Below, piece after piece: positions 9,056 to 18,443 of a DNA stretch of 64,000 nt; the stretch's first letter is position 1; each line of letters begins with the position of its first letter. The stretch is from Kribbella caucasensis. GTDB lineage: Bacteria > Actinomycetota > Actinomycetes > Propionibacteriales > Kribbellaceae. Under the pieces are notes generated by a model, which worked only from the letters and a program-made list of their open reading frames with translations, was not told the DNA's origin and did not search any database. A program made the translations under genes and the position numbers. Location of the stretch: the NCBI RefSeq assembly GCF_004361855.1, contig NZ_SNWQ01000004.1:1-64000 (forward strand), read 5' to 3'.

Positions 9056-10210
9056 TCACCCGCGAATCACGTTGTAGCCGCGTCCGCTGTCTCCCGGAGC
9101 CTCGTACCCGTCGTGGGTGACGATGAGAGTGTCCTCGAGCTTCACGAAGCCGACGGTCGGGTCTTCGATCCAGGTCTCGATGGAGAGGACGTTCCCGGCC
9201 TCGAGGGGAAGGGTCGCGTGGTCCGCAGGGTATGGCACCGGGCCAGTCGCCGTAAGCCGCGGAACCTCGTGGGTGATGAGACCCATGCCGTGGGCGAGGA
9301 AGCGCATGTTGGACCGGTGAGCGCACTCTGCGACCGCCGCGCCGGCGACCTCGTAGATGGCGTCGCCCTGTGCACCGGCCTTGACAACAGTTCGTGCTGA
9401 CTGCTGGACCGACTCGATCTCATCCATCAGTTCTTGCATGTAGTCAGTGGGGTCGCCGTGCACGCCCATGCGCGCGAGATCGCCGATGTAGCCGTGGTAC
9501 ATCCCACCACTGTCGAGGGACAAGACCGCGCCTTCCGCCCAGATCTCGTCCGATGGTGCTCGGTTGAGGCTCGGTCCTGTGGCGATTAGGCAGTAATCGA
9601 ATACGAGGCCCCGGTTGGTCTGCTCGCGCCGGAACATCTCGACGATCTGCGACCGCGTCATGCCTGGCGAGACCTGTTCGAAGGTGCTCAGCATCGACTC
9701 GATGATTCCGGTGGACGCGTCGCGTACCAGCTTCAACTCTTCTTCGCACTTGGCGCCCCGGAGCGACTCAAGGATCGGGTGCGCGTCGACGAAGGTTGCC
9801 TCCGGAAGCGCGGCGCGCAGGGCGTCCAGCGCGTCGGCGGGGATGAACGCATACTCGACGGCGATTGTGGAGCGGTCGAGTCCCCGTCTGCGGATGCATT
9901 CGGCCGCGACCTCTGCGGCCTGGACACTCGACCAGGAAACGTTGTGCACATCGTCGACCCAGATCGGATGTGCGTCGATACCCCAGTCTTCGTTGCCGGC
10001 TCCGACATAGAAGGTGGAGGCGCCGCGATCGCCGGCGTACCCAAGCATGGGCAGGTACCGGCTGACGCCGATGGCGTCCATGTTGGCGAAGAAGAAGTAG
10101 CGGTAACCGCCGAGCAGGTATTGGACGTTGTGACGCGTCGTCGCAAGTACGAGCGAGACCCCGCTGTCGTCCATGAGCTGGTCGAGCTTCTGGGTGTTGA
10201 ACGGTGGCAT
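9056..10210 (-). CDS. M24-family metallopeptidase / creatinase-like hydrolase
   Basis: 384 residues with a creatinase N-terminal domain and a pita-bread catalytic domain. The metal ligands are visible: two Asp in SLDSGGMYHGYIGDLARMG, His in AHGMGLITHE, and Glu in SIETWIEDP and VKLEDTL. The ATG at 10210 follows GAAGGAAG and overlaps the aldolase stop as TGATG, which favours it over the upstream extension. Family members cleave Xaa-Pro dipeptides or act on creatine-like C-N bonds. A peptidase inside a sugar-acid operon suggests that the natural substrate carries an amide or peptide linkage. Confidence 0.87.
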   Translation of the reverse strand: MPPFNTQKLDQLMDDSGVSLVLATTRHNVQYLLGGYRYFFFANMDAIGVSRYLPMLGYAGDRGASTFYVGAGNEDWGIDAHPIWVDDVHNVSWSSVQAAEVAAECIRRRGLDRSTIAVEYAFIPADALDALRAALPEATFVDAHPILESLRGAKCEEELKLVRDASTGIIESMLSTFEQVSPGMTRSQIVEMFRREQTNRGLVFDYCLIATGPSLNRAPSDEIWAEGAVLSLDSGGMYHGYIGDLARMGVHGDPTDYMQELMDEIESVQQSARTVVKAGAQGDAIYEVAGAAVAECAHRSNMRFLAHGMGLITHEVPRLTATGPVPYPADHATLPLEAGNVLSIETWIEDPTVGFVKLEDTLIVTHDGYEAPGDSGRGYNVIRG

Positions 10211-11076
10211 CACGCACTTCCTTCGTCGGTTGACTGAGCTGTGGTCCCGCCATGCGAATCGTGGAGCAGGGCGAGGTAGGGCTGGACCGCCCTTCGGGTG
10301 GCCGCAATGAGTTGGTCGCCGGCGCGCAGCAGGTTCCACCTCGTCGACGCCGAGAAGATGTCGCTCGCCGCGATGAAGTAGGCCCGGCGGAGCTCGGTGT
10401 TGACGTTGAACTTCACGGCGCCCAAGCACAACGCGTCCGCTACCTGGTCATCCGGCAACCCGGAGGTCCCGTGGAGCGACAGGGCGACATCCAACGCGCT
10501 CAATTCGCGAAGGCGGCCGAAATCAAGTTTGGGAGGGTGTTCATAGACACCATGTACGTTGCCTACCGCAACCGCGAGAACATCCGGTCTGACCTCTTGG
10601 AGGAACCGCCTTGTGGTTGCGACGCTCGTCTTCTGCGCAGCCGCCGTGACTGCTGCCGCATCCTCGTCCCCCGGAATCTGCCCGAGCTCGGCTTCAACGG
10701 AGGCTTCGTACGACGCGGCTCGAGCCAGCGCCGCCGCAGTCAGGGCAACGTTGTCCTCAAAGCTCATCCGCGACCCGTCCGCCATCACCGCGGTCGCACC
10801 GAGGTCCAGCGCCGCCCTGATGGACTCCAGGTTCGTTGAGTGGTCGAGCTGAACGGCAACCGGCACCGCGGCTGTGACCGCCGAATCAACGAGGTAGCGG
10901 AGCAACAGCGGCCCGCGCCGGGCGGCGAGGGCGGCTTCTGCCAGGAGCAGGCACACGGGCGAGCCCTGGGCCTCGGCCTCCTCGATGACCGCGTTCGCCT
11001 GCTCCTGTGTGTAGCAGGTGAACGCCACGAATCGATGCGGTGCCGGCTCAAGGAGCTCGGTGAAGTTGGCTCTCAT
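10210..11076 (-). CDS. Class II fructose/tagatose-bisphosphate-type aldolase
   Basis: 288 residues starting at the ATG preceded by GGAGGCGA. Zinc and substrate residues of the FbaA/KbaY/GatY family are present: His in VQLDHST, Glu in EAELGQIPGDED, His in GNVHGVY and SLHGTSG, and the phosphate-loop-like NVNTELRRAY. Family members split ketose bisphosphates or related phosphorylated acids into dihydroxyacetone phosphate and an aldehyde. With the acid-sugar kinase downstream, it could act on the phosphorylated product. The gene is coupled by TGATG to the M24 gene and separated by 85 bp from the lactonase gene upstream. Confidence 0.87.
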   Translation of the reverse strand: MRANFTELLEPAPHRFVAFTCYTQEQANAVIEEAEAQGSPVCLLLAEAALAARRGPLLLRYLVDSAVTAAVPVAVQLDHSTNLESIRAALDLGATAVMADGSRMSFEDNVALTAAALARAASYEASVEAELGQIPGDEDAAAVTAAAQKTSVATTRRFLQEVRPDVLAVAVGNVHGVYEHPPKLDFGRLRELSALDVALSLHGTSGLPDDQVADALCLGAVKFNVNTELRRAYFIAASDIFSASTRWNLLRAGDQLIAATRRAVQPYLALLHDSHGGTTAQSTDEGSA

Positions 11077-11161
11077 GGCGTCGCCTCCGCGCGCATCGAT
11101 CGTGGATGTGTTGGTCGGTCTGAAGAATCGGGTGCGTGGCGGCCCGGGTAGTCGACGGGTG

Positions 11162-12198
11162 TCACGCCCAGTCCAGTAGGCGTCGCGGCGTGTTCCTGAC
11201 GATCTCTTCGATTGCGGACGCATCGACGTCGAACCACTCCAGAAGGGTCGGGGCGATCCGCTTGTGCAGATGGTCGTAGCCAAGGCCACCGAACGAGGTC
11301 AGTTGCGTCTTGGTGTACACATCGCAGCCGATCGTCAACTGACGGCCGTAGCCCTCGGCAACCAGCTCGGCGATATGCTGCATACGCTCGTAGTCACTGT
11401 TGTTGCGGAGGAATCGTCCAGACTGGACCGAGTAGTTCTCACACCCGAAGTTGTCGAACTCGATCACGATGCCAAGCTCCAACAGCTCACGGTGGTACTC
11501 GCGGTCCAGCGCGGTGTTGGAGTCCATGTGGCTGAGGACGACGCGCTCCGGGGGAACCCCTAGCGACGTCAGCCGCCGCGCGATGCCGACTCCCTCACGA
11601 CCGTACGGCGACACGTGGACATTGACCGGCGCGCCTGTACGGACAGCGGCCTGGCCTGCCGCCTCGAGCACGACCAGCTCGCGCGGTAAGAGCGGGTATC
11701 CCGTTCCTATCTCGCCGATGACAGCTGGCCGGATGCCGGTCTCCCGATGCCGGAGTCGAGCTCGTCCACGATGTAGTCGGCGATTTGCTCGGCGGTCATC
11801 GCCTGCAGCCACTCAGGGTGGGTTGCGGCGACGTAGAAGCCACACCCGGTCGCGATCATCACCCCAGTGGCGCTGGAGACTGCGGCGAGTCGCCGAGCGG
11901 TGTCCGGTCCGCGACCTATGCCGGTTGGGGTGACGTCAACGATCGCGGCGCCCGGCACAGCGCCAAGGGGCACGAGTTCCTTCGTGGTCAGCTGATCATC
12001 ATCCAGCACGAAGTTGTCCGGGCATGCCTCGTAGTTCCAGCGGATGAAGCCGAGGGTCTCGATGGAGACCCTGTTCGGCGTTGGGGTCTCCTCCCGGGCG
12101 GGGAGCACATAGACATCCGAATCCAGGAAGCAGTGCTCGTGCATGCTGACGAACTGGAAGAGGTCGGCGTCCACCTGCCCGAGAACCGTGTTGATCAC
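11162..12198 (-). pseudogene. Phosphotriesterase-family lactonase/amidohydrolase, frameshifted
   Basis: The N-terminal part has the metal-binding HxH motif (SMHEHCF) and runs to YIVDELDSGIG near 11745. The remainder (ETGIRPAVIGEIGTGYP, VHVSPYGREG, VVLSHMD, IGCDVYTK) is in the next frame. One base added in the GGG run at 11743-11745 would give about 345 residues, the normal family length. IGEIGT has Glu where phosphotriesterase has the carbamylated Lys, as in the PHP subgroup, whose known members are often sugar lactonases. GTG at 12198 overlaps the upstream stop as GTGA. The reading frame is broken unless this is a sequencing error. Confidence 0.85.
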
Positions 12199-14111
12199 TG
12201 CGTGGCAACCTCTCTTGAGGAGCCCGGCGTGCTGCCGCGCCACCGCTCGGCGAAGGCGATCTCGTCGTCGATGCGCACCTCACCGCTGAGCCACAGAGAG
12301 TCGCTGGTCATGAGCGCAGTTACCTTGACGTCGATGGTCTCCCCTGACTGCAGCCGGACGCGTTGGGTGTCGATCGAGGACATGCGAGTTCCTTCGGGGT
12401 GTCCGTTCCGCACGGTCGCGGTCTGCTGCCGGGACCGGAATACTTCGTGTCCGCCGTCTGCGGTCAGGTACGTCGACTCTGATCCGACGACAACCTCGAT
12501 GCCGTCCTGGATGGCATCGCGCGTTATGCGCCACGTCGGTGTAGTGCCGATTGCCAGCGCCAGGGCGATCTCGTCGATTTCATCAAGCATCGGCAAGGCG
12601 GCTGGCTCAGACAGCGCGGGACTCGCGGTCGGTATCTCGATCGAGATGCCTTGGATCTCGAGTGGGTCGGTCTCCAGTGCTGGCCACAGCCGCGGAAAGT
12701 CGGAGTCGCTCACTGCGACGCGCAGGCGCCGTCCGGACGGGACGCGATGCAGGATCGGGTAGAGGGTGACGTTGTTGGAACCGACGGACGTGCCCATCGC
12801 AATCAAGGTCGAGCGGTTGAGTTCGTCGATCTCGGTAAGGCGGACGACGAGGCGCGGAGGCGGGGTGTTGTTTCCCAAAGCGACTTCGACCCGACCGCTG
12901 ATGGTCAGAGCTTCCTCGAGCGGATCGGTCTCCAGGGTGATCGACCGCACATCGTCGGCCGACTGCTCGATCGGTAGCCCGAACGTTGCGCTCCCGATGC
13001 CCCACAGCCCAGAGTGGCTGCCCACGGTGCAATCGCGTCGCGTCGCCCCACGGTAGGGCTGGTCGACGACCCCGGGTACGAGGGTGCCGGCCCTGGTTCC
13101 GCTGAGGTGGACCTTCGCGTCAGCTGCCGGCCAGTTGTGGAACCGCTGCCAGCCTTGCTCGTCGCCGGTCTGGTAGAGCACGCAGTCGCCTTGCTCTACG
13201 GCCTGTCCGTCCTCGAGGATCGGCCGCAGCCAGTGCTCGGCGATCAGGAGGAAGTCGGTGCGCTCGAACGGGGACCCGTTGGGGACCACGTGCATCCATG
13301 GCCCAACGATGAGGGTCTTCGGTCCACTGAGCTGCTCGAAGGCTACCACCTGGGGGTTCCATTGGATGTCTCGCCATCCAGCGATGCTGAGTGTCGGAAC
13401 ACTCACTTTCGAGAGGTCGATCTTCAGCGTTTCGAGCGCGGAGTCGTCTGCTGCCGCCCGGAAGAGCTCGAGCGGTACGAGCGCGGCGGTGTCCAGCCTG
13501 CTGCGCCAGCGTTCCTGCTGTCGGGCCGACTGGAAGTCCTGGAGCGGGGGCATCAGCTGGTCAGCGAGTCGTCCGGTCCCCCACCAGACGACTGGCGCGA
13601 GGCCGGCGGCGGCGCCGTCTGGCCGGATGAAGTCGCGCCCAGGGTCGGCCATCGCCATCAGCGGCACGATCGCCTTCAAAGCCGGTGGTCGGAGTGCGGC
13701 GGTTCGCAGCGCGAGGATCCCTCCGTAGGAGATGCCCCAGAGCGCGACGTTGCCGTTCGACCAGGGCTGCCGGGCCGCCCACTCGACTGCCGAGACACCG
13801 TCGTACGCCTCGTCCGGGACGAACGCCGGTCGCGTCGGCCCGTCCGAGACACCCGTGCCGGCGAACTCGACGATCAAGCTGGCGTACCCCTGGGCCGCGA
13901 ACCACGAGCAGTAAGGCTCGCTCTCGGTCCCCATGCTGAGTTCCTTCCGGTACGGCGTCAGAAGGATCACGGTGGGCAGTGGCCTAGGCGTCTCGCTCGG
14001 CAGGTAGAGATCAGCCGAGAGGGTCCAGTCTCCTTCGACCGACGGGATCCGCAGGTCGCGCAGGACGCGCACACCGCGTCGTTGGAGCAAGGCAGTGCTC
14101 GGTGAGACCAT
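12195..14111 (-). CDS. CocE/NonD-family (S15) serine hydrolase
   Basis: 638 residues with an alpha/beta-hydrolase domain containing the nucleophile elbow GISYGG near residue 145. A later catalytic His is probably in VGPWMHV, and a C-terminal jelly-roll (X-Pro dipeptidyl-peptidase C-terminal type) domain begins about residue 330. No signal peptide is seen (MVSPSTALLQRRGV), so it acts in the cytoplasm. Relatives hydrolyse esters or amides such as cocaine, glutaryl-amides or X-Pro peptides. ATG 14111 follows GAGGAAC. It is coupled to the lactonase gene downstream and follows the ABC transporter genes, so it may release the acyl or amino part of the imported compound. Confidence 0.88.
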   Translation of the reverse strand: MVSPSTALLQRRGVRVLRDLRIPSVEGDWTLSADLYLPSETPRPLPTVILLTPYRKELSMGTESEPYCSWFAAQGYASLIVEFAGTGVSDGPTRPAFVPDEAYDGVSAVEWAARQPWSNGNVALWGISYGGILALRTAALRPPALKAIVPLMAMADPGRDFIRPDGAAAGLAPVVWWGTGRLADQLMPPLQDFQSARQQERWRSRLDTAALVPLELFRAAADDSALETLKIDLSKVSVPTLSIAGWRDIQWNPQVVAFEQLSGPKTLIVGPWMHVVPNGSPFERTDFLLIAEHWLRPILEDGQAVEQGDCVLYQTGDEQGWQRFHNWPAADAKVHLSGTRAGTLVPGVVDQPYRGATRRDCTVGSHSGLWGIGSATFGLPIEQSADDVRSITLETDPLEEALTISGRVEVALGNNTPPPRLVVRLTEIDELNRSTLIAMGTSVGSNNVTLYPILHRVPSGRRLRVAVSDSDFPRLWPALETDPLEIQGISIEIPTASPALSEPAALPMLDEIDEIALALAIGTTPTWRITRDAIQDGIEVVVGSESTYLTADGGHEVFRSRQQTATVRNGHPEGTRMSSIDTQRVRLQSGETIDVKVTALMTSDSLWLSGEVRIDDEIAFAERWRGSTPGSSREVATQ

Positions 14112-14212
14112 TGTTGTTCCTCGAGTTCAGGAGGTCGGTGCCGACGGGGTCCTGACAGCCGGTAGGCGGACGTCACGGGACGCCGGTTGCCACCGCTCTG
14201 GCTGCTATTGGC

Positions 14213-15217
14213 TCAGGAATCGCACTTCGTGGTGTAGAAGTACTGAGCGGTCTTCGGATCGTCGACGTTGCTCTTGGTGATGAGGAGCGTGTCCAGGGGC
14301 TGGCTTTGCGGAACCGTGGTGCCGTCGAAGAGCTTGTAGGCACTCTGAACGCCGTTGTAGCCCATCAGTTCGGGTGATTGGCCGACGAGCGCGTGGATCT
14401 CGCCGTCGCGGACCATCTTGACCTGGTCCTCAGTCGTGTCCCAGGCGATGACGGTGACTTGGCTCAGCTTGTTCGCCCGCTTGAGTGCGTTCACCGCGCC
14501 GATCATGTCGTTGTAGCTCGTGGCCCAGATTCCTTTCAGGTCAGGGGTCTTCGCCAGGGCTGCGGCGGTTACGGACGCCGCTGTGGTCGCGTCCTGCTTG
14601 GAGTACTGCACTCCGAGGTAGTCGATACCAGGAGAACCCGAAACCGCCTTCTTGAAGCCCTCTTCGCGAGCGGTCAGGGTCTCCTGGCCGGGGAACCCGT
14701 TGAGGGTAAGCACCTTGCCCTGACCGCCGAGCGCCTTGACCATCTCCTGGCCTGCTTGCTCGCCCCCGACCTCGTTGTTGGCGCCGATCGCAGTGTCATA
14801 GGACTTGGCGTCGGTGAGCGTGTTGTCGACGAGCACCACCTTGATGCCCTTGTCCTTGGCGGCTCGCAGAGCCGGCGAGAACGCCGCTGTGTCGATGGGA
14901 TCGATCACGATGGCGTCGGGTTTCTTCGCCATGGCCGCGTTGATGATCTGCACCATCCCTGGCACGTCGCCGGGCGTGCTGGGGGCGCTGACCTCGAGCT
15001 TGCCGCCCCCGAGTTCACCGAGTGCCTTCTTCGCCCCACACTCCATCGGGCTGAAGAACGGGTTGTTCCGGGCCGCGGTGATCAGCGCGATCTTGTGTTC
15101 CGCGGAGCCGGCGGAGGATCCTTCGGCGTTCGAACCACACGCCGATACGTACCCCAACGTGAGTGCACCCAAGGCCATGATGATCGTCACACTTGGGCGC
15201 AGACGCCTGCTTGCCAT
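14213..15217 (-). CDS. Sugar ABC transporter substrate-binding lipoprotein (ribose type)
   Basis: 334 residues with a lipoprotein signal (hydrophobic ALGALTLGYVSACGS, lipid-anchored Cys near 27) and a periplasmic-binding-protein type 1 fold (Peripla_BP_4). Typical segments are ITAARNNPFFSPM, PDAIVIDPID and KTPDLKGIWATS. It is the ligand receptor for the permease and ATPase genes immediately upstream (26 bp from the permease stop). A Shine-Dalgarno sequence AGAAAGG precedes the ATG. The family binds pentoses, hexoses, autoinducer-2 or polyols, and the ligand here is unknown. Confidence 0.93.
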   Translation of the reverse strand: MASRRLRPSVTIIMALGALTLGYVSACGSNAEGSSAGSAEHKIALITAARNNPFFSPMECGAKKALGELGGGKLEVSAPSTPGDVPGMVQIINAAMAKKPDAIVIDPIDTAAFSPALRAAKDKGIKVVLVDNTLTDAKSYDTAIGANNEVGGEQAGQEMVKALGGQGKVLTLNGFPGQETLTAREEGFKKAVSGSPGIDYLGVQYSKQDATTAASVTAAALAKTPDLKGIWATSYNDMIGAVNALKRANKLSQVTVIAWDTTEDQVKMVRDGEIHALVGQSPELMGYNGVQSAYKLFDGTTVPQSQPLDTLLITKSNVDDPKTAQYFYTTKCDS

Positions 15218-15242
15218 GTTTGTACCTTTCTGAGGATCGCAG

Positions 15243-16247
15243 CTAGCTCAGCTCTGCATCTCGGCGCGCACGGTCGAGATAGACTGCGAAAATGAGTACG
15301 GCGCCCACCGCGACCTGTTGCCAGTACGGCGGCAAACCGGCGATGACGAATCCGTTCTGAAGAACTGCGGGGATCAGAGTCCCGATAACGGTTCCAAAGA
15401 CTTTGCCAACGCCTCCGTACAGGCTGGTTCCGCCGATGATCACGCCGGTGAGGGCGTTCATGTTGTCCAGGTTGTGGCCGGCGATGCTGGTGGTGCCGAA
15501 GCGAGCCAAGGACAAGAAGCCGGCCAGGCCGGCCAGGAGTCCGCCCAGCATGTACACCTTGATCAGGTGACGGTCGACCGCGATGCCGGCCCGCTTCGAG
15601 GACTCACTGTTGGAGCCGATCGCGTAGGTGTAACGGCCGAACTTCGTCCACGCCAGTACGACGCCGGCGACAAGGGCGACGAAGGCGGCGACAGTGGCGA
15701 CCGCCGGGATTCCCGGCAGAATGTTCCCAAGGCCAAACCTGTAGACGAGATTGGGCGGAACACCCTGCAAGTCGTTGCCGCCGGCCCACATCAGCGCGAA
15801 CCCGAGCGCCATGCCGAGAGTCCCCAACGTCACCACGAGCGGAGCTACGCGCATCCTGGTGATGACGAAACCGTTGATGAACCCCCATCCGGCGCCGGCA
15901 ACCAATGCGGCGGCCAGGCCCCCGATCACGGCGTCGCCGCCCGCTCCACCGAAGTGCTGCATGACCTTGGCCCCGGCGACAGAAGAGAACACGAGAACCG
16001 ATCCGATGGACAGGTCGACGCCGCCGGTGATGAGGACGTAAGTCCCCCCAACGGCCAGAACCAGCAGGATAGAGGCGTCGAGGGCAATGTTGGACAAATT
16101 GGACGCCGTGCCGAACTCGGCGGGGTTCATGATGATGAAGAGGGCGAGAATCAGGAATAGCGCTGCTGTCACCCAGGTGGCGGAGGAAAGCTCGCCGGCA
16201 TGGATCTTCGAGACCCGTTTACGTGTGACCTCGGCAAGGTTCGTCAT
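15243..16247 (-). CDS. Ribose-type ABC transporter permease
   Basis: 334 residues with 8-10 hydrophobic helices of the BPD_transp_2 (RbsC/FrcB) family and the family motif GGVDLSIGSV near residue 75. A second conserved region reads NALTGVIIGGTSLYGGVG. It overlaps the ATPase gene stop by 4 bp. The N-terminus is cytoplasmic and basic. It forms the membrane channel of the importer together with the neighbouring single-domain ATPase and the lipoprotein. Confidence 0.93.
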   Translation of the reverse strand: MTNLAEVTRKRVSKIHAGELSSATWVTAALFLILALFIIMNPAEFGTASNLSNIALDASILLVLAVGGTYVLITGGVDLSIGSVLVFSSVAGAKVMQHFGGAGGDAVIGGLAAALVAGAGWGFINGFVITRMRVAPLVVTLGTLGMALGFALMWAGGNDLQGVPPNLVYRFGLGNILPGIPAVATVAAFVALVAGVVLAWTKFGRYTYAIGSNSESSKRAGIAVDRHLIKVYMLGGLLAGLAGFLSLARFGTTSIAGHNLDNMNALTGVIIGGTSLYGGVGKVFGTVIGTLIPAVLQNGFVIAGLPPYWQQVAVGAVLIFAVYLDRARRDAELS

Positions 16248-17026
16248 TTCACTCCTTCAGTCACGGGCGCGCCGGTCATGGCGGCTACCAGTCCGTTAAG
16301 GGTCGCTTCGGCTGACGTGAAGACCCGGACCCGTTGACCAAGGCGGAGGACCTCGATGCGGTCCGCCACCGCCAGGATGTCGTCCATGTTGTGGCTGACC
16401 AGGACCACCGACTTGCCCGAGTCCCGGACCCGCCGGATCGTGTCCAGCACCTGTCTGGTCTGGACGACGCCGAGAGCCGCTGTCGGCTCGTCCATGAACA
16501 CGACTTTGCTCGACCAGTTGACCGCTCGAGCCACCGCCACACCCTGGCGCTGGCCACCGGAGAGCGCGGAGATGGGCTTACGGATGTCCTTGATCTTCAC
16601 ACCGAGATCGGTGAGAACTGCTTCCGCGTTGGTGCGCATCGCCTTGTGGTCCAGCCATCCGAAGGCGCGGAAGATCCGGTTCCGGGTCTGGAGTTCACGT
16701 CCTAGATACAGATTTGCGACCGCGTCGAGTTGCGGAGCCAGGGCGAGGTCCTGGAACACGGTCTCGATTCCGGCCGCGCGGGCATCTGTTGCGCTGCGCA
16801 GCTTCGTCTCCACGCCTTCGACAAGAATCTGACCCGACGTCGGCGGCTGCGCTCCCGACAGGATCTTGACCAGCGTGCTCTTGCCGGCGCCGTTGTCCCC
16901 GATGAGGGCGACGACCTCGTTCTCGAAGACGGTGAAGTCTGCGCCGCGCAGTGCTTCGACTCCCCCAAAGTGCTTGGTGATGCCACGGGCCTCGAGCAAC
17001 GGCACGCGGGGCGATGATGCAGTCAT
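16244..17026 (-). CDS. Ribose-type ABC transporter ATP-binding protein (single domain)
   Basis: 260 residues with Walker A GDNGAGKST, signature LSGGQRQGVAVAR, Walker B VVFMDEPTAAL and H-loop VSHNMDD. Only one nucleotide-binding domain is present, as in FrcA-type systems, unlike the double-domain ATPase of the second transporter in this window. ATG 17026 with GAGAAGGG upstream is preferred over longer in-frame starts. It is the first gene of the long minus-strand operon running to 6111, with an operator-like sequence about 70 bp upstream. Confidence 0.92.
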   Translation of the reverse strand: MTASSPRVPLLEARGITKHFGGVEALRGADFTVFENEVVALIGDNGAGKSTLVKILSGAQPPTSGQILVEGVETKLRSATDARAAGIETVFQDLALAPQLDAVANLYLGRELQTRNRIFRAFGWLDHKAMRTNAEAVLTDLGVKIKDIRKPISALSGGQRQGVAVARAVNWSSKVVFMDEPTAALGVVQTRQVLDTIRRVRDSGKSVVLVSHNMDDILAVADRIEVLRLGQRVRVFTSAEATLNGLVAAMTGAPVTEGVK

Positions 17027-17090
17027 TGGTCTGGCTTGCCCTTCTCTGGATGCTTCGCGCTGCCTCCGGTGGGCTAACACTAAGAGAACA

Positions 17091-17117
17091 AAGGCCAACC
17101 GGTCAACCAATTTGGCG
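17091..17117. promoter_or_regulatory. Putative FadR-type operator before the transporter operon
   Basis: Contains ACCGGTCAACCAATT (17098-17112), identical over 15 bases to the right part of the dyad at 21552-21575 and related to the dyad before the regulator gene. It lies about 70 bp upstream of the ATPase start and just after the regulator gene. Only one half of the dyad is well preserved here. Confidence 0.5.
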
Positions 17118-17152
17118 AAGAGTGATGCTGCCGACATACCAGGCTGCCGACG

Positions 17153-17878
17153 TCAGTCGGTGCTCTGGTCCGCGATCGACGCCAGGAGCCGGCGTACCGC
17201 ACGCTCCATGTGGGCGCGCATCGCATCTTCGGCCTTCGTGACGTCTCCCTCGACGATGGCGTTGACGATCGGGGTGTGCATCGCGAGCGAGGTTTCCGTC
17301 TCACCTGCCGTCAGGATCACGCGCGTTGCCCAAACCCGGAGTAACGACTGGACGTTCGACAAGATGTTGGCCATCGCGCTGTTGCCCGATGCACGCGCGA
17401 TCGCCAGGTGCAGGAGGACGTCGGTCTCGATATAGACCGCGGGGTCCTTCGTGAGCTCCATCTGCGTGACCAGGGTTCGAAGTTCAATGGCCTGCTGCTC
17501 GGTCCGGCGCGCCGCCGCGAGGCCTGCGAGTGAGACCTCGAGGGTCGTGCGCAGCTCCAGCAGATCGGTGATCTTGCGTTCTCCCAGCAGGAGGCCCCAC
17601 TCGATGACGCGAGGGAGAAAGTCGGACTCGCGGCTGGCAAGGTAGGTGCCATCTCCTTGCCGCTGCTCGATCAGTCCCAGCAGGGCGAGGGATTTGATCG
17701 AGTTCCGGACCGCCGCCCGACCGACACCGAGAGTCTCAGCCATCGCCCGCTCAGGTGGGATCTTCTGGCCGGGTGCCAGGTCACCCGACAACAGGTACCC
17801 CAGCAGCTTCCGTGTGAGTTCGACCTCGGGCGACTCGCGCTCGTCGAGCCTGAAGTCGGGAAGCGGTGCGCTACTCAC
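17153..17878 (-). CDS. FadR/GntR-family transcriptional regulator of the cluster
   Basis: 241 residues: an N-terminal winged helix (about 17-85, with PPERAMAETLGVGRAAVRNSIKSL) and a C-terminal FCD ligand domain. The FCD metal-type residues are visible: D and H in ETDVLLHLAIARASGN, H in MHTPIVNAI and H in AMRAHMERAV. FCD regulators commonly sense sugar acids or carboxylates, which fits the operon it precedes. A dyad lies 9-32 bp upstream of its start, and related dyads lie before the transporter operon and the acyl-CoA synthetase, suggesting autoregulation and control of both. Confidence 0.9.
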   Translation of the reverse strand: MSSAPLPDFRLDERESPEVELTRKLLGYLLSGDLAPGQKIPPERAMAETLGVGRAAVRNSIKSLALLGLIEQRQGDGTYLASRESDFLPRVIEWGLLLGERKITDLLELRTTLEVSLAGLAAARRTEQQAIELRTLVTQMELTKDPAVYIETDVLLHLAIARASGNSAMANILSNVQSLLRVWATRVILTAGETETSLAMHTPIVNAIVEGDVTKAEDAMRAHMERAVRRLLASIADQSTD

Positions 17879-17886
17879 CGGAACTC

Positions 17887-17910
17887 CTTTGGTTCACCGG
17901 AATACCAATT
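17887..17910. promoter_or_regulatory. Putative autoregulatory operator of the FadR-type regulator
   Basis: On the minus strand this reads AATTGGTATTCC / GGTGAACCAAAG. It shares AATTGGT, CCGGT and ACC at matching spacing with the dyad at 21552-21575 (about 16 of 24 positions). TTGGT and ACCAA arms flank the centre. Its place directly in front of the regulator start supports autoregulation. Confidence 0.55.
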
Positions 17911-18037
17911 GTCGCATCAGCAGCATAGTCCCCCGATTGCCCTGCGGCCCCGAGCGGCCAGTCGGACAGTGGTGACGACATGCGACTGAGGGCTGGCGTC
18001 GATCGCAAGCAGCACATGTTGTCCGCCCCGCGAGTGA

Positions 18038-18433
18038 TCAGAGCTTCGCAACCGCGGCGATCTCCACTACAGCTCCCGATACAGCGAGGCTGGCAACACC
18101 GATCGCCGCGCAGGCCGGAAACGGCGGCTCAGGAAGGAACGAGTCCTTGATCGGGTTGAACCAGTCTTCGTTCTCTGCAACGTCGTCGGTGTGGTACGAG
18201 ATCAGCGAGACGACGTTCGAGAAGGCGGCGCCGGCCAATGCGAGCACCTCCCCAATGGCCCGGAAAGCATTCTCCGCCTGCTCTGCGCGACTGCTCGGAA
18301 CACTTCCGTCCGGGGCGAATCCGATGTGTCCCGAGATGTGCAGCCACCCGTCGACCACGAGGCCCGGGGAGTAGCAGAACTCCGCCGCATTGGCGGCCGC
18401 GGTGGCTGGAATCAGAGGGGTGAAGGTCGGCAT
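18038..18433 (-). CDS. RidA/YjgF-family protein
   Basis: 131 residues of the RidA superfamily (enamine/imine deaminase). The region CYSPGLVVDGWLHISGHIG corresponds to the family core. The Arg that binds the substrate carboxylate in canonical RidA (near position 105) is not evident in the PFPACAAIGVASLA stretch, so the substrate may be non-standard. ATG 18433 is preceded by GAGAGGA. It lies 10 bp after the amine oxidase gene. A RidA homologue next to an amine oxidase fits removal of reactive imine products. Confidence 0.82.
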   Translation of the reverse strand: MPTFTPLIPATAAANAAEFCYSPGLVVDGWLHISGHIGFAPDGSVPSSRAEQAENAFRAIGEVLALAGAAFSNVVSLISYHTDDVAENEDWFNPIKDSFLPEPPFPACAAIGVASLAVSGAVVEIAAVAKL

Positions 18434-18443
18434 AGGTGTCCTC

